The notes under the pieces are model-generated. The model did not search any database, was not told the DNA's origin, and saw only the letters and a program-made list of their open reading frames with translations. Of a stretch of DNA of 64,000 nt, positions 44,019-56,500 are shown piece after piece. Made by a program: the position numbers and the translations under genes. Source of the stretch: Zygnema cylindricum (taxonomy: Eukaryota > Streptophyta > Zygnematophyceae > Zygnematales > Zygnemataceae); assembly GCA_037447655.1 (NCBI GenBank), contig JBBHKE010003004.1, positions 345,563-409,562 of the forward strand. The letters run 5' to 3'. Position 1 is the stretch's first letter. Every line of letters begins with the position of its first letter.

Positions 44019-47000
44019 CTATATTATGTGTGCTCGGCAATACGGACACTGCCTCCGCTGTCTCAACCACGGCTTCATACATTCTTCGTGAAATCGATGA
44101 CCGCAAACTAAAGAGAACAAAATTTCACCTTTGGAAAAAGTATCCAAACAAATAGGGCAATCTTTTTGAATCCTCTTGACATCTATCCTCTCTCCCTCTC
44201 TCTGTCTCTTGCCACCCTTCAATTTGAATAGGCTTTTCACTTCCCGCCCTAATAATGGACCTTTACGACTCCAACTGAATCGCGAATATTTTCCTTCCAA
44301 AATTTTCTCTTCCGTCCATATCTCTCTCGTCAATTTCGAAATAGCCGTCTCATCTAAACCGACTAACAAACTTAACTCACAATTTTCCGAACTAATAACC
44401 CCATTTTGTACATCTCTTGAAACAGCTTCCCTTGAATTTGAAGATGAAGAAAGACGCTCCCGCGATTCCAATCTCGTTTGTTGCAAATTTCCCCCCTCAT
44501 TTGTCTGAGATTTGTTCAAAATGCTCAAGTTTTTGTTTGAAAAACTTAAGTTTTTACTCCAAAAACTAAGCATTGGGGCTCTTGTTTTTCGAGAAGTTTG
44601 TTTCTTACTTACCATTACCCCAGTTCGCAAACGTTCGTCCAATCTCTGTCGAGCCTCCAAAGCAGCAATCTGCCCCAAAAACCGGAAAAAAAAACTCTTG
44701 TGAAATGAGTAAAAAAAACCCCATGCAGAATCTTCACTGTAATAAGGACAAAATAGACCCTTGAATAAACTTTAAATAAATCCCCTTAATACTGAATGAT
44801 TTCCTCACCTCCAGTTCCCCAGAATGAGCGAGTCGCATCGCAAGTTCTTGTCTTCTTCTGAGCGTTCTTTCCAACCATAAAGGAACCTCCTGCTTTTCTG
44901 AAAACCGACAATTTCTTCTCTCAAGCTGCATATTTTTTCTCTCAATTAAAACAATTTTTCTCTCCGTTTGAATATTTAAACCGGAGAATTTTGAAACCCG
45001 TTGTCGTTGCCCACATTTTTTCTCTCCTTCACCTTGTTTCTTAAAACGACAATCCATCGAGTTATCAAATATTGTTTTTGTTTTGGTTTCTGTTTCGGTT
45101 TCCATTTCATTCTGCGATAAAAAACAGAATTGCAAAATGAACCTTTTTTCTTCTGTAAAAATACATGGAAAAGGTCGGCAAGTTCTGTCGAACCTCCAAT
45201 TTTTTTTTTTCAAATAAAAAGAGAAAAAAACAAGAAATATGTTTTTCAACCAATACAATAATTTATTGTACATAGAAGCATAAAATTCACCGCCCTTTTA
45301 AGAGGTTTCATAGATCTGATCTGTAGTTTACTCAATTTACAGTTTAATGAATTCACATTTTCCAAGAAATAAAGTTGTTTTCATGTTAGTGTTAATTTCT
45401 ATGCAAAATACTTTGATACAAAATAAATAAATTGACCTAGTTCTCAATTCATAATGTGATAAAGAAATGGAATTCTGTCACACTACTACAAGTAAAATGT
45501 AACAATAGTCGTAAAAAAAGCTGTGAAACCATAAATTTTGACTAACATAAGTTCAATTAAAACTGGAAACCCATAGATTTTGAACAACATTAGTTTGACT
45601 AAAACTGTAAAACCACAAATATTGGCTAACATAAGTTCAATTCAAGCTGTAAAACCATAAGATTTGCATTATTTTCCAACTGTAACTGTAAAATCATAAA
45701 TTTTGAACAACAGTTCAATTAAAACGGTATAACCATAAGTTTTGATCAATTCAAGATGTAAAATCATAAATTTTGAGCAACACAAGTTCAAGTAAATCAG
45801 TAAAACCATAAGTTCAATTAAAAAGTATATTGCTGGACTAAAGAACTTACAAAAAAGGTTAGACAAATGTTTTGGTTTCGTTTCACATTTGTTGACTTTC
45901 AATGAATGTGTTTCTTGCATTCCGTCTAATATTATACAGAAAAATCCATTATGAAACAAATTCGAATTAAAAAAAAAAAATCCCAGGCTTTGAATATATG
46001 TGAAACAGCAAATCATAATTTAGGGTTAAGAATCCTTGACCGTAAAATAGTACTATGTAGTAAAATAGCATAATATACTATAACATTAAAAAAAGAAGTA
46101 TACAAGTAAACCTATTGTCGAAAATCGTCCACATAAGCCACACCTAAATAAAAGCAGCCTTCATACTAAAAAAAAAATCTCTAAAAAGAATGATGGTTAT
46201 ACCTAGACTTTTAAGAGGATTAAAAACTATTACATTACATCAAAAAAAAAACAAAAAAAAACAGAGGAGAGAAAATGACATACTTGGTCTGTTTGTCTGA
46301 TAAACCAATCCTCTCCTCCTCCTCCTCCCCCTCCACCTCCTCCTGAATTCTGCGCTGTTCCTCCTCCTCTTCCTCCTCCAAAACCTCTACTACCTGAATT
46401 TTGCATTCCTCCTCCTCCTCCAAAATTTTTACCACCTATTACTCTACCTCTTGAAACTCTTCTTCCTTCAAATTGACCTTTTTTTGAACCTCCGAAACTT
46501 CTCAAACTTCTCTCTTTTCGATCAAATCGAGTATTGACTCTGTTCCCCCTCACAGACAGAGAATCACTGCTCTCCCTCTCCTGTTTCTCTCCTTTCTCTT
46601 CTCTCTCTCCTCTCAATCCATTCTCTCCTTTCACTCCTCTCTCTACTTTATCTCCTCTCGCTTCCTCCTCCTCTGCTTCCTCTCCTCTCTCCCCCCTTGC
46701 TTCTTCCTCTTCTCCTTTCTCTCCTCCTCCTCTCGCTCCTTTCTCGTCTCCCTTCTCTCCTCTCTCTCCTCCCTGCCCTTTCTCTCCTCTTTCTTCGTTC
46801 TCATCTCCTCTCTCCTCTCCCTCTCCCCTCTCCCCTTTGTCTCCTTTCTCTCCTCTCTCTCCTTTCCCCTTCCCCTCCTCTCCCTCCTTCCCCTCCTCTC
46901 TCTCCTTTCTCTCCTCTTATCCCATTCCTTATACGATAATTCTGTTTCCTAACTTCTCTCTCTTTCAAAATATTTATTTCTTCTCGATATCGATTATCGC

Positions 47001-47352
47001 ATATCGGCGATCCTCGACATTTTTTTTCCGACGCTCTCGGATTTTTTTTTTCCGATACTTTTTTTCGATGAAAATTATTTGATTTCGACGGTCCGAAACG
47101 ATTCGAAGAAGAAAAAGAAGAATCGAAACGGAAATTCAGATTTGTCTCATAAGGAGAGATAGAGATAGAAGAAGAAAAACTTTTTTTTTTGGAAACATCT
47201 TTATTCTGAGTAAATGGTTGATGCAAAAGTTTCTCCGGTTCGAAATTTTCTTCAAAAAATGGGTCATGGAATCCAGTTTCTTTGGGAACCAAAAATAGAG
47301 AGGATTTTTCAGAATGATTGTAACGCCTCTTAGGATGAAAATGGTGGGCCAT
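44019..47352 (-). CDS. RING-H2 E3 ubiquitin ligase-like protein, 3 coding exons, frame break in exon 1
   Basis: Exons (minus): 47352-46284, 45111-44809, 44669-44019. Donors GTATGT and GTGAGG and acceptors CGCAG and GGCAG join in phase 0. The start at 47352 gives MAHHFHPKRRYNHSEK. Exon 1 codes a Ser/basic N-terminus, then a long Gly/Glu/Arg tract from (GGAGAR)n DNA, then a Gly-rich segment ending DWFIRQTDQ. The frame of its first part stops at 46801 while another frame is open through the rest, and exon length leaves remainder 1: a 1-nt shift somewhere in 46803-46920. Exon 2 continues with basic coiled coil (TERKIVLIERKNMQLERRN, LERTLRRRQELAMRLAHSGE). Exon 3 ends with a canonical C3H2C3 RING: CPICLDTF..VCGHRFHEECMKPWL..CPYC, typical of E2-recruiting ubiquitin ligases. 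The exact orthologue was not recognised. The RING and last two exons are certain; the exon 1 model is moderate. Confidence 0.75.
45515..45835. repeat. Diverged ~50-bp minisatellite in RING-gene intron 1
   Basis: Six to seven degenerate units of the theme AAACCATAAATTTTGA.CAACATAAGTTCAATTAAAACTGT. Confidence 0.8.
46310..46925 (-). repeat. (GGAGAR)n purine tract inside RING-gene exon 1
   Basis: Almost pure purine on the minus strand over several hundred bases, coding Gly, Glu, Arg and Lys. Stop-free by composition. It contains the reading-frame change of the gene. Confidence 0.85.
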
Positions 47353-47364
47353 CCACCTTTCCAA

Positions 47365-47610
47365 ACCCTAAAAAACCCTAAAATATCCTGAAAAATCACT
47401 AAAGTAACCTAAAAATCCCTTAAGAAAACCCTTTAAAAAAACCTTAAGAAACCCTAAAAAAATCACTAAGGAAACCCTGAAATCCCTTAAAAAACCCTAA
47501 AATCCCTTAAAAAACCCTAAAATATCCTGAAAATCACTAAAGTAACCTAAAAATCCCTTCGAAACCTTTACAAAACCCTAAAATATCCAGAAACCCTAAA
47601 ATAACCTAAA
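47365..47610. repeat. Degenerate telomere-like AAACCCTAAAA repeats
   Basis: At least a dozen units of the type AAACCCTAAAA, AATCCCTTAAAAA and AAAATATCCTGAAAATCACTAAAG, directly upstream of the RING-gene ATG (47352, minus strand). AAACCCT is the plant telomere unit and the telo-box promoter motif. The units are too variable for a true telomere tract. Confidence 0.8.
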
Positions 47611-47867
47611 TAACTGATTTCTGAAAGGACGACGAAATGGGCCCTAATAGTCGAATCAAAACAGAGTAACAGAACTTTAATTTTCTGATTGCTAAAAACG
47701 ACAAAATATTGTATTGTCGTATCTTATCCGTACGTAAGCCGATAGTACATTTTGTCGGAAGGTTGCGACTTTGACTTTTAATGCGAGCTTCTTTCTAGAA
47801 GCGGATGTCGACGAATCGAAGACGTCCATTTTACGCCGACACTTTAAGCAAAAAACATTCCTAGAAA

Positions 47868-47972
47868 ACGATTGAACGTCAAAAAAGATTAAACGTAAAA
47901 AAATGTTTAAACGTCAAAACAGTTTAAACGTCAAAAAAGATTAAACGTTAAAAAGGATTAAACGTCTTTAGA
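47868..47972. repeat. ~17-bp tandem repeat GATTAAACGTCAAAAAA
   Basis: Six variants of GATTAAACGTCAAAAAA, e.g. GTTTAAACGTCAAAACA. No function visible. Confidence 0.8.
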
Positions 47973-50429
47973 GTAAGTTCTTACAAATTCTACAATAACG
48001 TGTATCGCTGTTAGGGTGTATCCCCATGTGCCAAAGTAAAGGTATTATTTCTGTCGTTTTGCTCAAAAATTAAGTGTCGTACCGATAAAATTTACAGCAG
48101 TACGAATAAATGAAAAAACTGAAAGTACAATTTGCGTTAGCTTCAAACTTGTAATGTACAACTGATGTTGTGTTCTTGTGTTTTTCGACCCACGACCACG
48201 TTATGCAAAGTTTAACTTCAACATATGTATTCAAAAGTAAAGTATCTACGCTCCACAAAAAAAAAAAAAAGATTTGCACGTCTCAAATGATTTAAAAAGT
48301 TTTAGAGGGTGTCCTCATGTATTAAAGTATCGACATTTTCCTGTTGTTTTCCCCCAAAATTCAGTCCCCAATGAGAAAAACTTTAGCCATACGAAAAAAA
48401 TATTTTTACCACAGTACAGTGAACGTCAATTCTATGTTGTCAATGTACTTCGTGTTTGTCGTCATCTGAACGCATTTTGACGTTTTCCTCGTTTCGACCT
48501 CCGGACAAGAGAATCCAGCCCATCAAAAAACTTCATCAAAAATCACCTCGCGAGGTGAATTCAGTTAAAGTATCACACAAACAACAAGTGACAAAAGATC
48601 CACGCACGCGCCACACGAGTGGGAAAATTTTAGGGCGATGGAGAGTACTCGCTATTTCCTCCCCGCCCGTCACACGCACGTACAGAAAAAAAAATGCACG
48701 GGTCTCGGTCCTCCACTTTCATGGGTCCTTTGCATAATTTTACGTCGGCGTCGCCTCTCCCCTCTCCCTCTCGCATTATCGCTTTTATCTCACACTTTTT
48801 AGAATGAGACATGACAGAACTGGTATGAAATGAAAGATATTTGAAAAATAATTATTTTGACTACCTTTCGGTATATTTTTATGACAAGTCGAGTGAGGAA
48901 AGTCGAAAAAACGAAATCAAGAAGCCATGGCGGAAAGTTCTTGAATTACTGACGTCGACGTTGTGACAGGTGAATGTCGCAAAAAACTTGACGTATACAA
49001 CCGTTGTTGTTTTTGCGTCCGTCACCATTTGTCGGAAGTTTCGTAGTCGTCTTCAATCGTCATAAGCTATACCCACGTCTACAATCGTCACATTTTAAAG
49101 TTTCAATTTCATTTTTGCACATTGGGACGCTCTTCAAAGTAGTACGAATTTTTTTCATTATAGTCCAAAATACTTCTTTCAAAGTATCAATTACATCAGG
49201 ACACCCCTTAGACGGTAAGTACGTATTTTGTTTTGTCTCGTTGCATCAGTTTGGATTCTTTTTTGCAAGGGCCTTTAAGATTCAATGTCATTTCACGGCG
49301 ACCAAGCAGGAGGGGCAAAGATAAAGGCATCTTCTTCAACCACGAACGTCACAAGGTTGGAAGGTTGTACGTTTACAATGTCACGCAAAATCACGAGACG
49401 TGACAAGCGATTTCAAAAAATAGGGTACGACAACACAAATTGATAAAGGCATCTTCTTCAACCACAAACGTCACAAGATTGAAAGGTTGTACGTCTACAA
49501 TGTCACGCAAAATCACGAGACGTCACAAGCGATTTCAAAAAATAGGGTGCGACAACACAAATTGTAAACGTTGACAACCGTCACAGGCATTGTCGACGTA
49601 TACAATCGTCACAAGATTAATTAACGATTTCGTTTTTAGTTTTTACACACGTGACACTTAGAAAACAGTGCACGGAGAATCTTCGCTACAATACGAAGGA
49701 AGTTCGTTGAAATTCAAATTACATAGAGATACGACAATAATAGTGACAGACAATGTAGTGACTATTTATTACCTCAAATTGAACATCACCTTTGGAGATT
49801 AAAAATATTAAAAAATTTTGTTCTTTTCTAACTTTTATCTTTACTTTCCCTCCTTTTTATCTCTTATTTCTATTTTCACATTGATACATTTATAAAATTT
49901 GCCTTCTGCCAGTTATGTACCTTTGGAACGGATAATAGAATCGGTTGGATAAAAACGAAAATCGAAACCCAATAATGAAAAAACGTTGCAACGTGTATTA
50001 ACATCCATTTCACGTTTAGACGCTAAACCGTTTAAACCCTGGAGCACTGCCATATACTCAGCATTTCAGCATTTCGGTTTTTTTCCTGTTTGTTTTTTTG
50101 CGCATAATTTCAGTGCGTACATTTAGTGCGAAAAAGGTAGTGCAGGAACTCAGTGCAGAAATCAGTTCGATATTTCAGTGCGGAGAAATCGTGCGGACAT
50201 TGAGTGCGTGTCCGTCAATCCATCACGCACGGAAATTTACAGTGCGAAATTTAGTATTACGCACGAATTTCCGCACGTTATTTTGTTTTCCATATTCTAG
50301 AATTACATTCTACCATTTCAAATTGTTGTTTTCATCTTTTCACGAAACCATTCATTCTCGTCTTTTCTTTGTTCTTCCCTCTCGTCTCCATTTCACCTAC
50401 GATGACCTTTCCAAAATAGTAATTTAGGT
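47973..50429. other. Intergenic region between divergent RING and RPAP1 genes
   Basis: Contains no supported gene. It probably includes RPAP1 upstream control sequence. It holds the 122-bp duplication listed below and an ACGTCA/CGTCAC-rich stretch (48480-49620). Confidence 0.5.
49320..49563 (+). repeat. 122-bp tandem duplication
   Basis: GATAAAGGCATCTTCTTCAA..ACGACAACACAAATT at 49320-49441 recurs at 49442-49563 with about six substitutions. Confidence 0.9.
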
Positions 50430-50431
50430 CC

Positions 50432-50556
50432 TCCCTCTGCCTACTCTCCTCTCCTCTCCCTCTCGCTCCCTCTCCCTTTCTCTCTCCCTCTCGCTCCCTC
50501 TCCCTTTCTCTCTCCCTCTCCCTCTCCCTCTCCCTCTCCCTCTCCCTCTCCCTCAG
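50432..50556 (+). promoter_or_regulatory. Pyrimidine (CTCCCT)n tract upstream of RPAP1 start
   Basis: About 120 bp of CTCTCCCTCTC repeats ending one base before the first ATG. Such CT-rich 5' leaders are common in plants (Y patch). Its role here is inferred. Confidence 0.55.
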
Positions 50557-50557
50557 A

Positions 50558-53500
50558 ATGAGGAGACCAAAAGAAGAAACAGAAGAAGATCTTTTAGAAA
50601 TGCAAAAAGAATTTTTATCTTCTCAAAAAACTCCGTCGGCTCAAGCTATCAGAATAAACTTTTCAAAGTCAGATAAAAATTTAAGTTCTGAAACAAGCTT
50701 GAATTCTGAAAAGGTTTTGGATTCACAAAAAATGCAGTCGGAAACTTTTCAGGGTTCAGGAAATGTTTTGGATTCGGAGACTTTCGAGGGTTCAGGAAAA
50801 ATCTTGGATTCAGATAATTCTTTGAATTCCACAAATTTTTATGATGTTTCAGATATGAGTGATCCCATCGACCAATCATGTAAGTTTTCTAAACTTAAAG
50901 AAAATGTTTAAAAACATACTAGTTTTTTTTCTACCAATTATGCAATAAGCAACTAAGGTTACGACAAGGGATTTTATTAAATCTTTCTTTTTTTAAATCT
51001 ATTTGATGATTCTTTCTGTTTAACTTTTTATGCATTTTTTGAAATATTCTACTTACATTACTCATTCTTTGATACATTCTTACTTAGTTATGTACATTCT
51101 TTTTTTGTGAAATTGTGTATATAATATTGCGAGACTAGGAAATAAAAGAAAGCACTATTGTTATTAATGTAAAATCCAAGTTATCTAAACGAGGAACATT
51201 TATAGAAAATGTTGATTAAATCATTTAACTTATCTTCTCTCACTCTCTTTCTCTCTCTCTCCCTCTCTCCCTCTCTCTCTCTCCCTCTCTGTCTCCCTCT
51301 CTCTCTCTCCTTCAGATTTTTTTTTAACATTTGATTATTGAAAAAAACCCTTAAATGTTTTGAATAACCTTATGTTATACAAGTTGTAGCTATTTTGAAG
51401 CGGCTTATTTTGAAGATTTCTTATATTTTTTGCAACATGATGTCTGCTAGTTTTCATTCCTCATATTTTAAGCTGTGGGAGAAAAGCGTTTTTTTACAAA
51501 AACGAAAAATGATCCTTAGCACTTGTTATTCCTAAATAAACTTGAATTCTGAAGCATGGTAGAAATTTATATTTGTATCTCCTTTTCAAAACACCTCTGA
51601 GAAAAATGGAAGCATGTCAACCATTTGTTGATTTCATCAATGTCATCTCATCAAATTTATCAATCCATCAATTCATCAATTCACCAATTCACCAATTCAT
51701 CAATTTATCAATTCCTCAATTTCAACATTTCATCAATTCATCAATTCATCAATTCATCAATTCATCAATTCATCAATTTATCAATTTATCAATTCCATCA
51801 ATTTCATTAATTCATTAATTCATCAATTCATCAATTCCATCTATTCATCAATTTGTCAATTTCATTAATTCATTAATTCAGCAATCCATCAATTCCATCA
51901 ATTCGTCGATTGCATCAATTTATCGATTCATCAATTCCATTAATTAATATTTTCATCAATTCATCGATTCATAAACTCATCAACGTGTCAATTTCATTAA
52001 TTCATTTATTCAACAATTCTCTCGATTCATCAGTTCACCAATTCACTAATTTTATCAATTCCTCAATTTGTCGATTCACATTTTCATTAATTCATTGATT
52101 TATCATTACTCTTCATTCGCCCCTGCAATCAAATCACATGTCGCTAAAGATTATTCCCCTTGAAAATTTTAAGGTAATTTATGCTGAACATTTTGAAACA
52201 AAGAGTTTATGGTAAATTTCATCAATTCACCAATTCACCAATTCATCAATTTCATCATGATTTATTTATTAATTTTACTTATTCATTAATTACTCGATTC
52301 CTCAATGTATCGATTTATCAATTCATCAATCTAAAATTTCATGAATTCAGCATTTCATCAATTTCTCAGTTTCATCGTTTCTCTTAATTCACTAATTTCC
52401 TCAATTCATTAATTCCTCAATTCATTAATTTCATTAATTCATCAATTTTTTGTTTCCCCAATTCCAACAAGTCATCATTGTTTCTCCGAATTTGCCCCTG
52501 AAATCAAATCACACATTGTTAAAAAAAGAAAAACCCTTGTAAATCTTTAGGTAACTTATCTACTATCATTTTCTTCCATTTTCCATCGTTTCCCAAATTT
52601 TGCAGATAAAAATAATACTACTACTAGTCCCAAATCCTCCATTTTTTCGGGACCGAATGTCGCATCTTGGGTTTCTCCACCCTCCATCACACCCTCCCCC
52701 CCAAAAATTGCTGAAGACTCCAAAAAAGAAATAAATAAACCTTATCGCCCTTTGGAAGTTATGGGAAATGTGAGAGAAAAGGGGTTTTCAAGGCTTACAT
52801 TGGGACCCAAAATTCGACTCTCGAATCCTCGAATTCCGGAACCGAGTGTGAGACCGTTTCCAATTGCCCGTCATCGTTCTGAAAAAACGGTGTGTTTTTT
52901 TTATGCTTTTTTTTTTCGAAACTTTTTTTACCACCTTGTTGCAACGAGCTGTGCTTATTTATTGGATATTTGGAGTTCTTTTTTCATAAATGTAGGTTTG
53001 GTTGTAAGGCATGGAGGAGAAATTTTGCAAAACTAGTCTTTTCTTTTTCCTTTTCTTTCCGTTTTTCTTATTTTTTTTGCAAAATATATTGAAGCAAAAT
53101 GACAAGACTTGCTGCAAATTAATCTTTTAATGACCTTTTAGACCACATATACTAAATTTAAATATGTGTACTGTTATATTACTTCGTTCGACAAAGATGG
53201 CTGTTTTGGTTTAACATAAAAGAAAATTCAAAAGACCTGAAGAAATTTAAAAAATCCTTGAAAATCCTGAAAATATCCTTAAAACCACAAAACACCCTAC
53301 AATAACTATTTTTTTTTTTTTTTCTGCATTTTTCAGTCTCTCGGACTCCAATGGGGTCAGAAATTCAGAGTAAAACTGGAAATATGGACCACGAGGATAA
53401 TTTGTCTTCTGCTTCAGTTGCTCAACCACTTGGTACTAAAAAAAAAACACCTTTAAAATTAAGTAAATTTCTGAGAGAGAGAGGGTTAGACAACAGTTTG

Positions 53501-56500
53501 CCTTCTTCTCCAAAAGTCATTCAAGAGATCCATATGAGTCATAATTTAGAAAAAGAAGGCCAAAATTCAGATATAGTGAAACTTGTCATAGTGGAACGGA
53601 ATACGGAAGGTATAGAAACTTCCGTAAAACTGTCCGAAGATTTTTCTTTCGATGTTCCTGTGGTGGGAGAAGGAGATATTGGTGAAGGGAAGTCTTTTGA
53701 CATGGGAGATGTAAAGAAAGATGGGAGAATTGGTTCAAAAGGAGAGGAAACTGGAAGGAGTTTTAATATGGAAGAAAAGAAAAATGAATCCTTTTCTGAG
53801 AAAGATTTTACGAAGGGAAATTCTTTTGTCGAATACGGAGAAGAAATTCGTGTTAGGAGTGGATTAGAAACCAGCACCAGTGGTAGAAGCGATAATTGTG
53901 AAAATAGTAAAGGGAGAAACGAAACCGGAGACTCTAATTTTAAAGGGAAATTAATGGAAGAATTAGAGGAGGTCAAAGCAGACAGTAATACAAGAAGAAA
54001 ATCAACCGGAGAGGCTAATTTCAAAGAGAAATTGGGAAAATCAAACAAAGAATTAGAAGAGATAGACGCAGAAAATTGGAGGAGAATATCCCAAATGGAA
54101 GTAGATGAAATAGTCGCGGCTCAACAAGAACTTTCCGAGAAACTTTCGGTTGAACGTTTAGAAATGTTTAGGAAACGTTGGGCAGCAAAAGTAAGCCAAC
54201 GGGGAGAAGGGAGAGAGAGAGGGAGAGCGAGGGGAGAGTGGGAAAATAGAGAAGAGGGAAAAGAGGGGGAACGTAACGGAAGTCAGAGAACGATTTTTGC
54301 ATCGACTTTGTTGCAAGAATCTGAACTGGAAAAAGGTACGGAGGAAAAAAATACGGATGAAAAAAGTGGAACAGAATCGGCTGTTAGAGAGACAATGGGC
54401 GACACTTTTTCTCAAAAGAAATCCAAAGAAATCGATTCATCTTTATATTTTGATCAGCATAAACAAACAAAAGATGTAGAAACTAACCGGAGTTTTTCTG
54501 AGCAAGAAGTAGAGGGCTCAATTTCAGAAGAAGAATCGAATATGGGACAAAAAAAATCAAAAATGGGACAAGAAGAATCAACAATGGGACAAGAGAAATC
54601 AAAAATGGGACAAGAGGAATTAAAAATGGGACAAGAAGAATCAAAAATAGGACAAGAAGAATCAAAAGTGGGACAAGAAAAATCAAAAATGGGACAAGAA
54701 GAATCAAAAATGGGACAAGAGAAATCAAAAATGGGACAAAGGCAGTTTTTGGGTACTGGAGAGTGGTCTGAAAGGGTAGAGGCTGTGAGAGGGATAAGAT
54801 TTTCTTTGGACGGTTCCGTAGTTCCTGTGGATATTGCAAATGAGGCGGAAGCAATTATTGGTTTATCGCAATCTTTTATCGAAAATGTACCCGGTAAGAT
54901 GTTTTCTTTTGTTTTTTTGTTTTTTTTGTTTTGAACGTAACGTGCTTTCTCCTTTTCTGTTTCTTGTTTTATTTTTCGTTTCTGTTTTTGTTTTTGTTTT
55001 CGTTTCCGTTTTAGTTTTCGTTTTCGTTTCCGTTTTAGTTTTCGTTTTCGTTTCCGTTATAGTTTTCGTTTTCGTTTTCGTTTCCATTTTAGTTTTCGTT
55101 TTCATTTCCGTTTTCGTTTTCGTTTTTAATCTTGGTTTGGGTTTTTTTTTTGTTCACCGACAATCTACCTGGTGAGGAAGTTTTACCTTTGTTTTTTTGT
55201 TGTGAACGTAATATGTTTTTCTTTTTCTTGTTTTTGCTTTTTTTTTGTTTCTGTTTTTGTTGTTTCTATGTTTTTTTTTTTAGCAATTATTGGTTTATCG
55301 CGATCTTTTACCAACAGGGATGCATTTTTTCTCTTCACATTTTGTTTTTTGGTTTTGTTTTAGTTTATGTTTTCATTTTTTGTTATCTTTTACCAACAAT
55401 TGTACCTCGTGAGAAAGTTTATTACATTTCTGTTTTTTGCTATGAGCATACTTTTGTTTTTTGTCCTTTTTTTTCTGTTCCTTTCTTTTTTCATATTCAT
55501 TATTGTTTCCATCCTTGTTCGCTGCTTTTGTCGTTTTGGTTTATGTCTTTATTTTTGTTTTTAATTTTGTTGCGCTTTCAACTTCGTTTCGTTTTTGTTC
55601 GTGTTTTTATTATTAAATTTGGTTTCATGATTAAAACAAAACAAAACAAAACAAGCATCGTTTCTTCATTTATGATAAAAATATGTTTCTCCTCTTTCTT
55701 TTTTTTTTTTTTTTTTTTTTCCCCTTATTTTTTTTTTTTTTTTTTTTTTTTCTTTTTTTTTTTTTTTTCTTTTTTTTTTTTTTTCTTTTTCTTTTTTTTT
55801 TTTCTTTTTTTTTTCCTTTTTTTTTCCCTATTTCTTTTTCCTTTTCTTTTCCCTATTCTTTTTTTTTTTTTTTTTTCACACAGCCCGAACAAAAAGTGGT
55901 CCCGAAGGAGAAGCTGCGCGGAAAATAAATATTCGTCACGTGGCAGAGAGAGATTTTTTACGGGCAGAAGGAGATCCAGGCAGGGCAGGATATTCTTTAA
56001 AAGAAGCTGTAGCTTTAGCCAGAAGTAGTGTGGCTTCTCAGAGAAGATTTGCGCTCTGTCTTATTGGCGCAGTTCTTTCAAAAGCTTTAATAAACATTCT
56101 CGGGGAGGGAGAGGGAGAGGGGGAGGGAGAGGATAAAGGGAGAGAGGAGGGGGAGAGAGAGGGGGAGGAGAGGGAGAGGGAGAGGGAGACGCGAGATGGA
56201 AGAGGAGAGGGCAACGGGGGGCACGGAGGAGAGGGAAGTAGAGGGGAGGCAAGGAGAGGGATAGGGGACGGGGGGGAGAGGGAAAATGGCCAGGTGTCGT
56301 GTGCTGATTGGCCGGCTATTTGGGCTTATGCTCTTGGACCTGAACTTATGCTTGGGATTCTTTTACGGTGAGTGAAAAAAAGCGATACTATGGAAGGGAG
56401 GAGAGGAGAGGATAGGGGAAGGGTTGTGAGGGGCGGGTGGGAGGGAAGGAAGGGTACTGCCCTGTTCAGTATCTCACAAAAGGAAAAAGTAGTAGAAAAA

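Noticed and set aside
46534-47082. 182-codon plus-strand ORF of Ser/Pro/Leu repeats
   Set aside because: Reverse complement of the purine tract in RING exon 1; pyrimidine tracts rarely contain stops, so length is not evidence.
47365-47610. True telomere or chromosome end
   Set aside because: Units are too irregular and genes continue on both sides.
51573-52387. ORFs with INSSIHQF repeats
   Set aside because: Translation of the AATTCATC minisatellite in an intron; the same motif appears in several frames.
51655-52460. CRISPR-like array
   Set aside because: Short 8-bp contiguous units without unique spacers in a eukaryotic intron.
55132-56028. 298-codon Phe-rich ORF
   Set aside because: Produced by poly-T and GTTTT repeats of RPAP1 intron 3; only its last part overlaps a real exon, in another frame.
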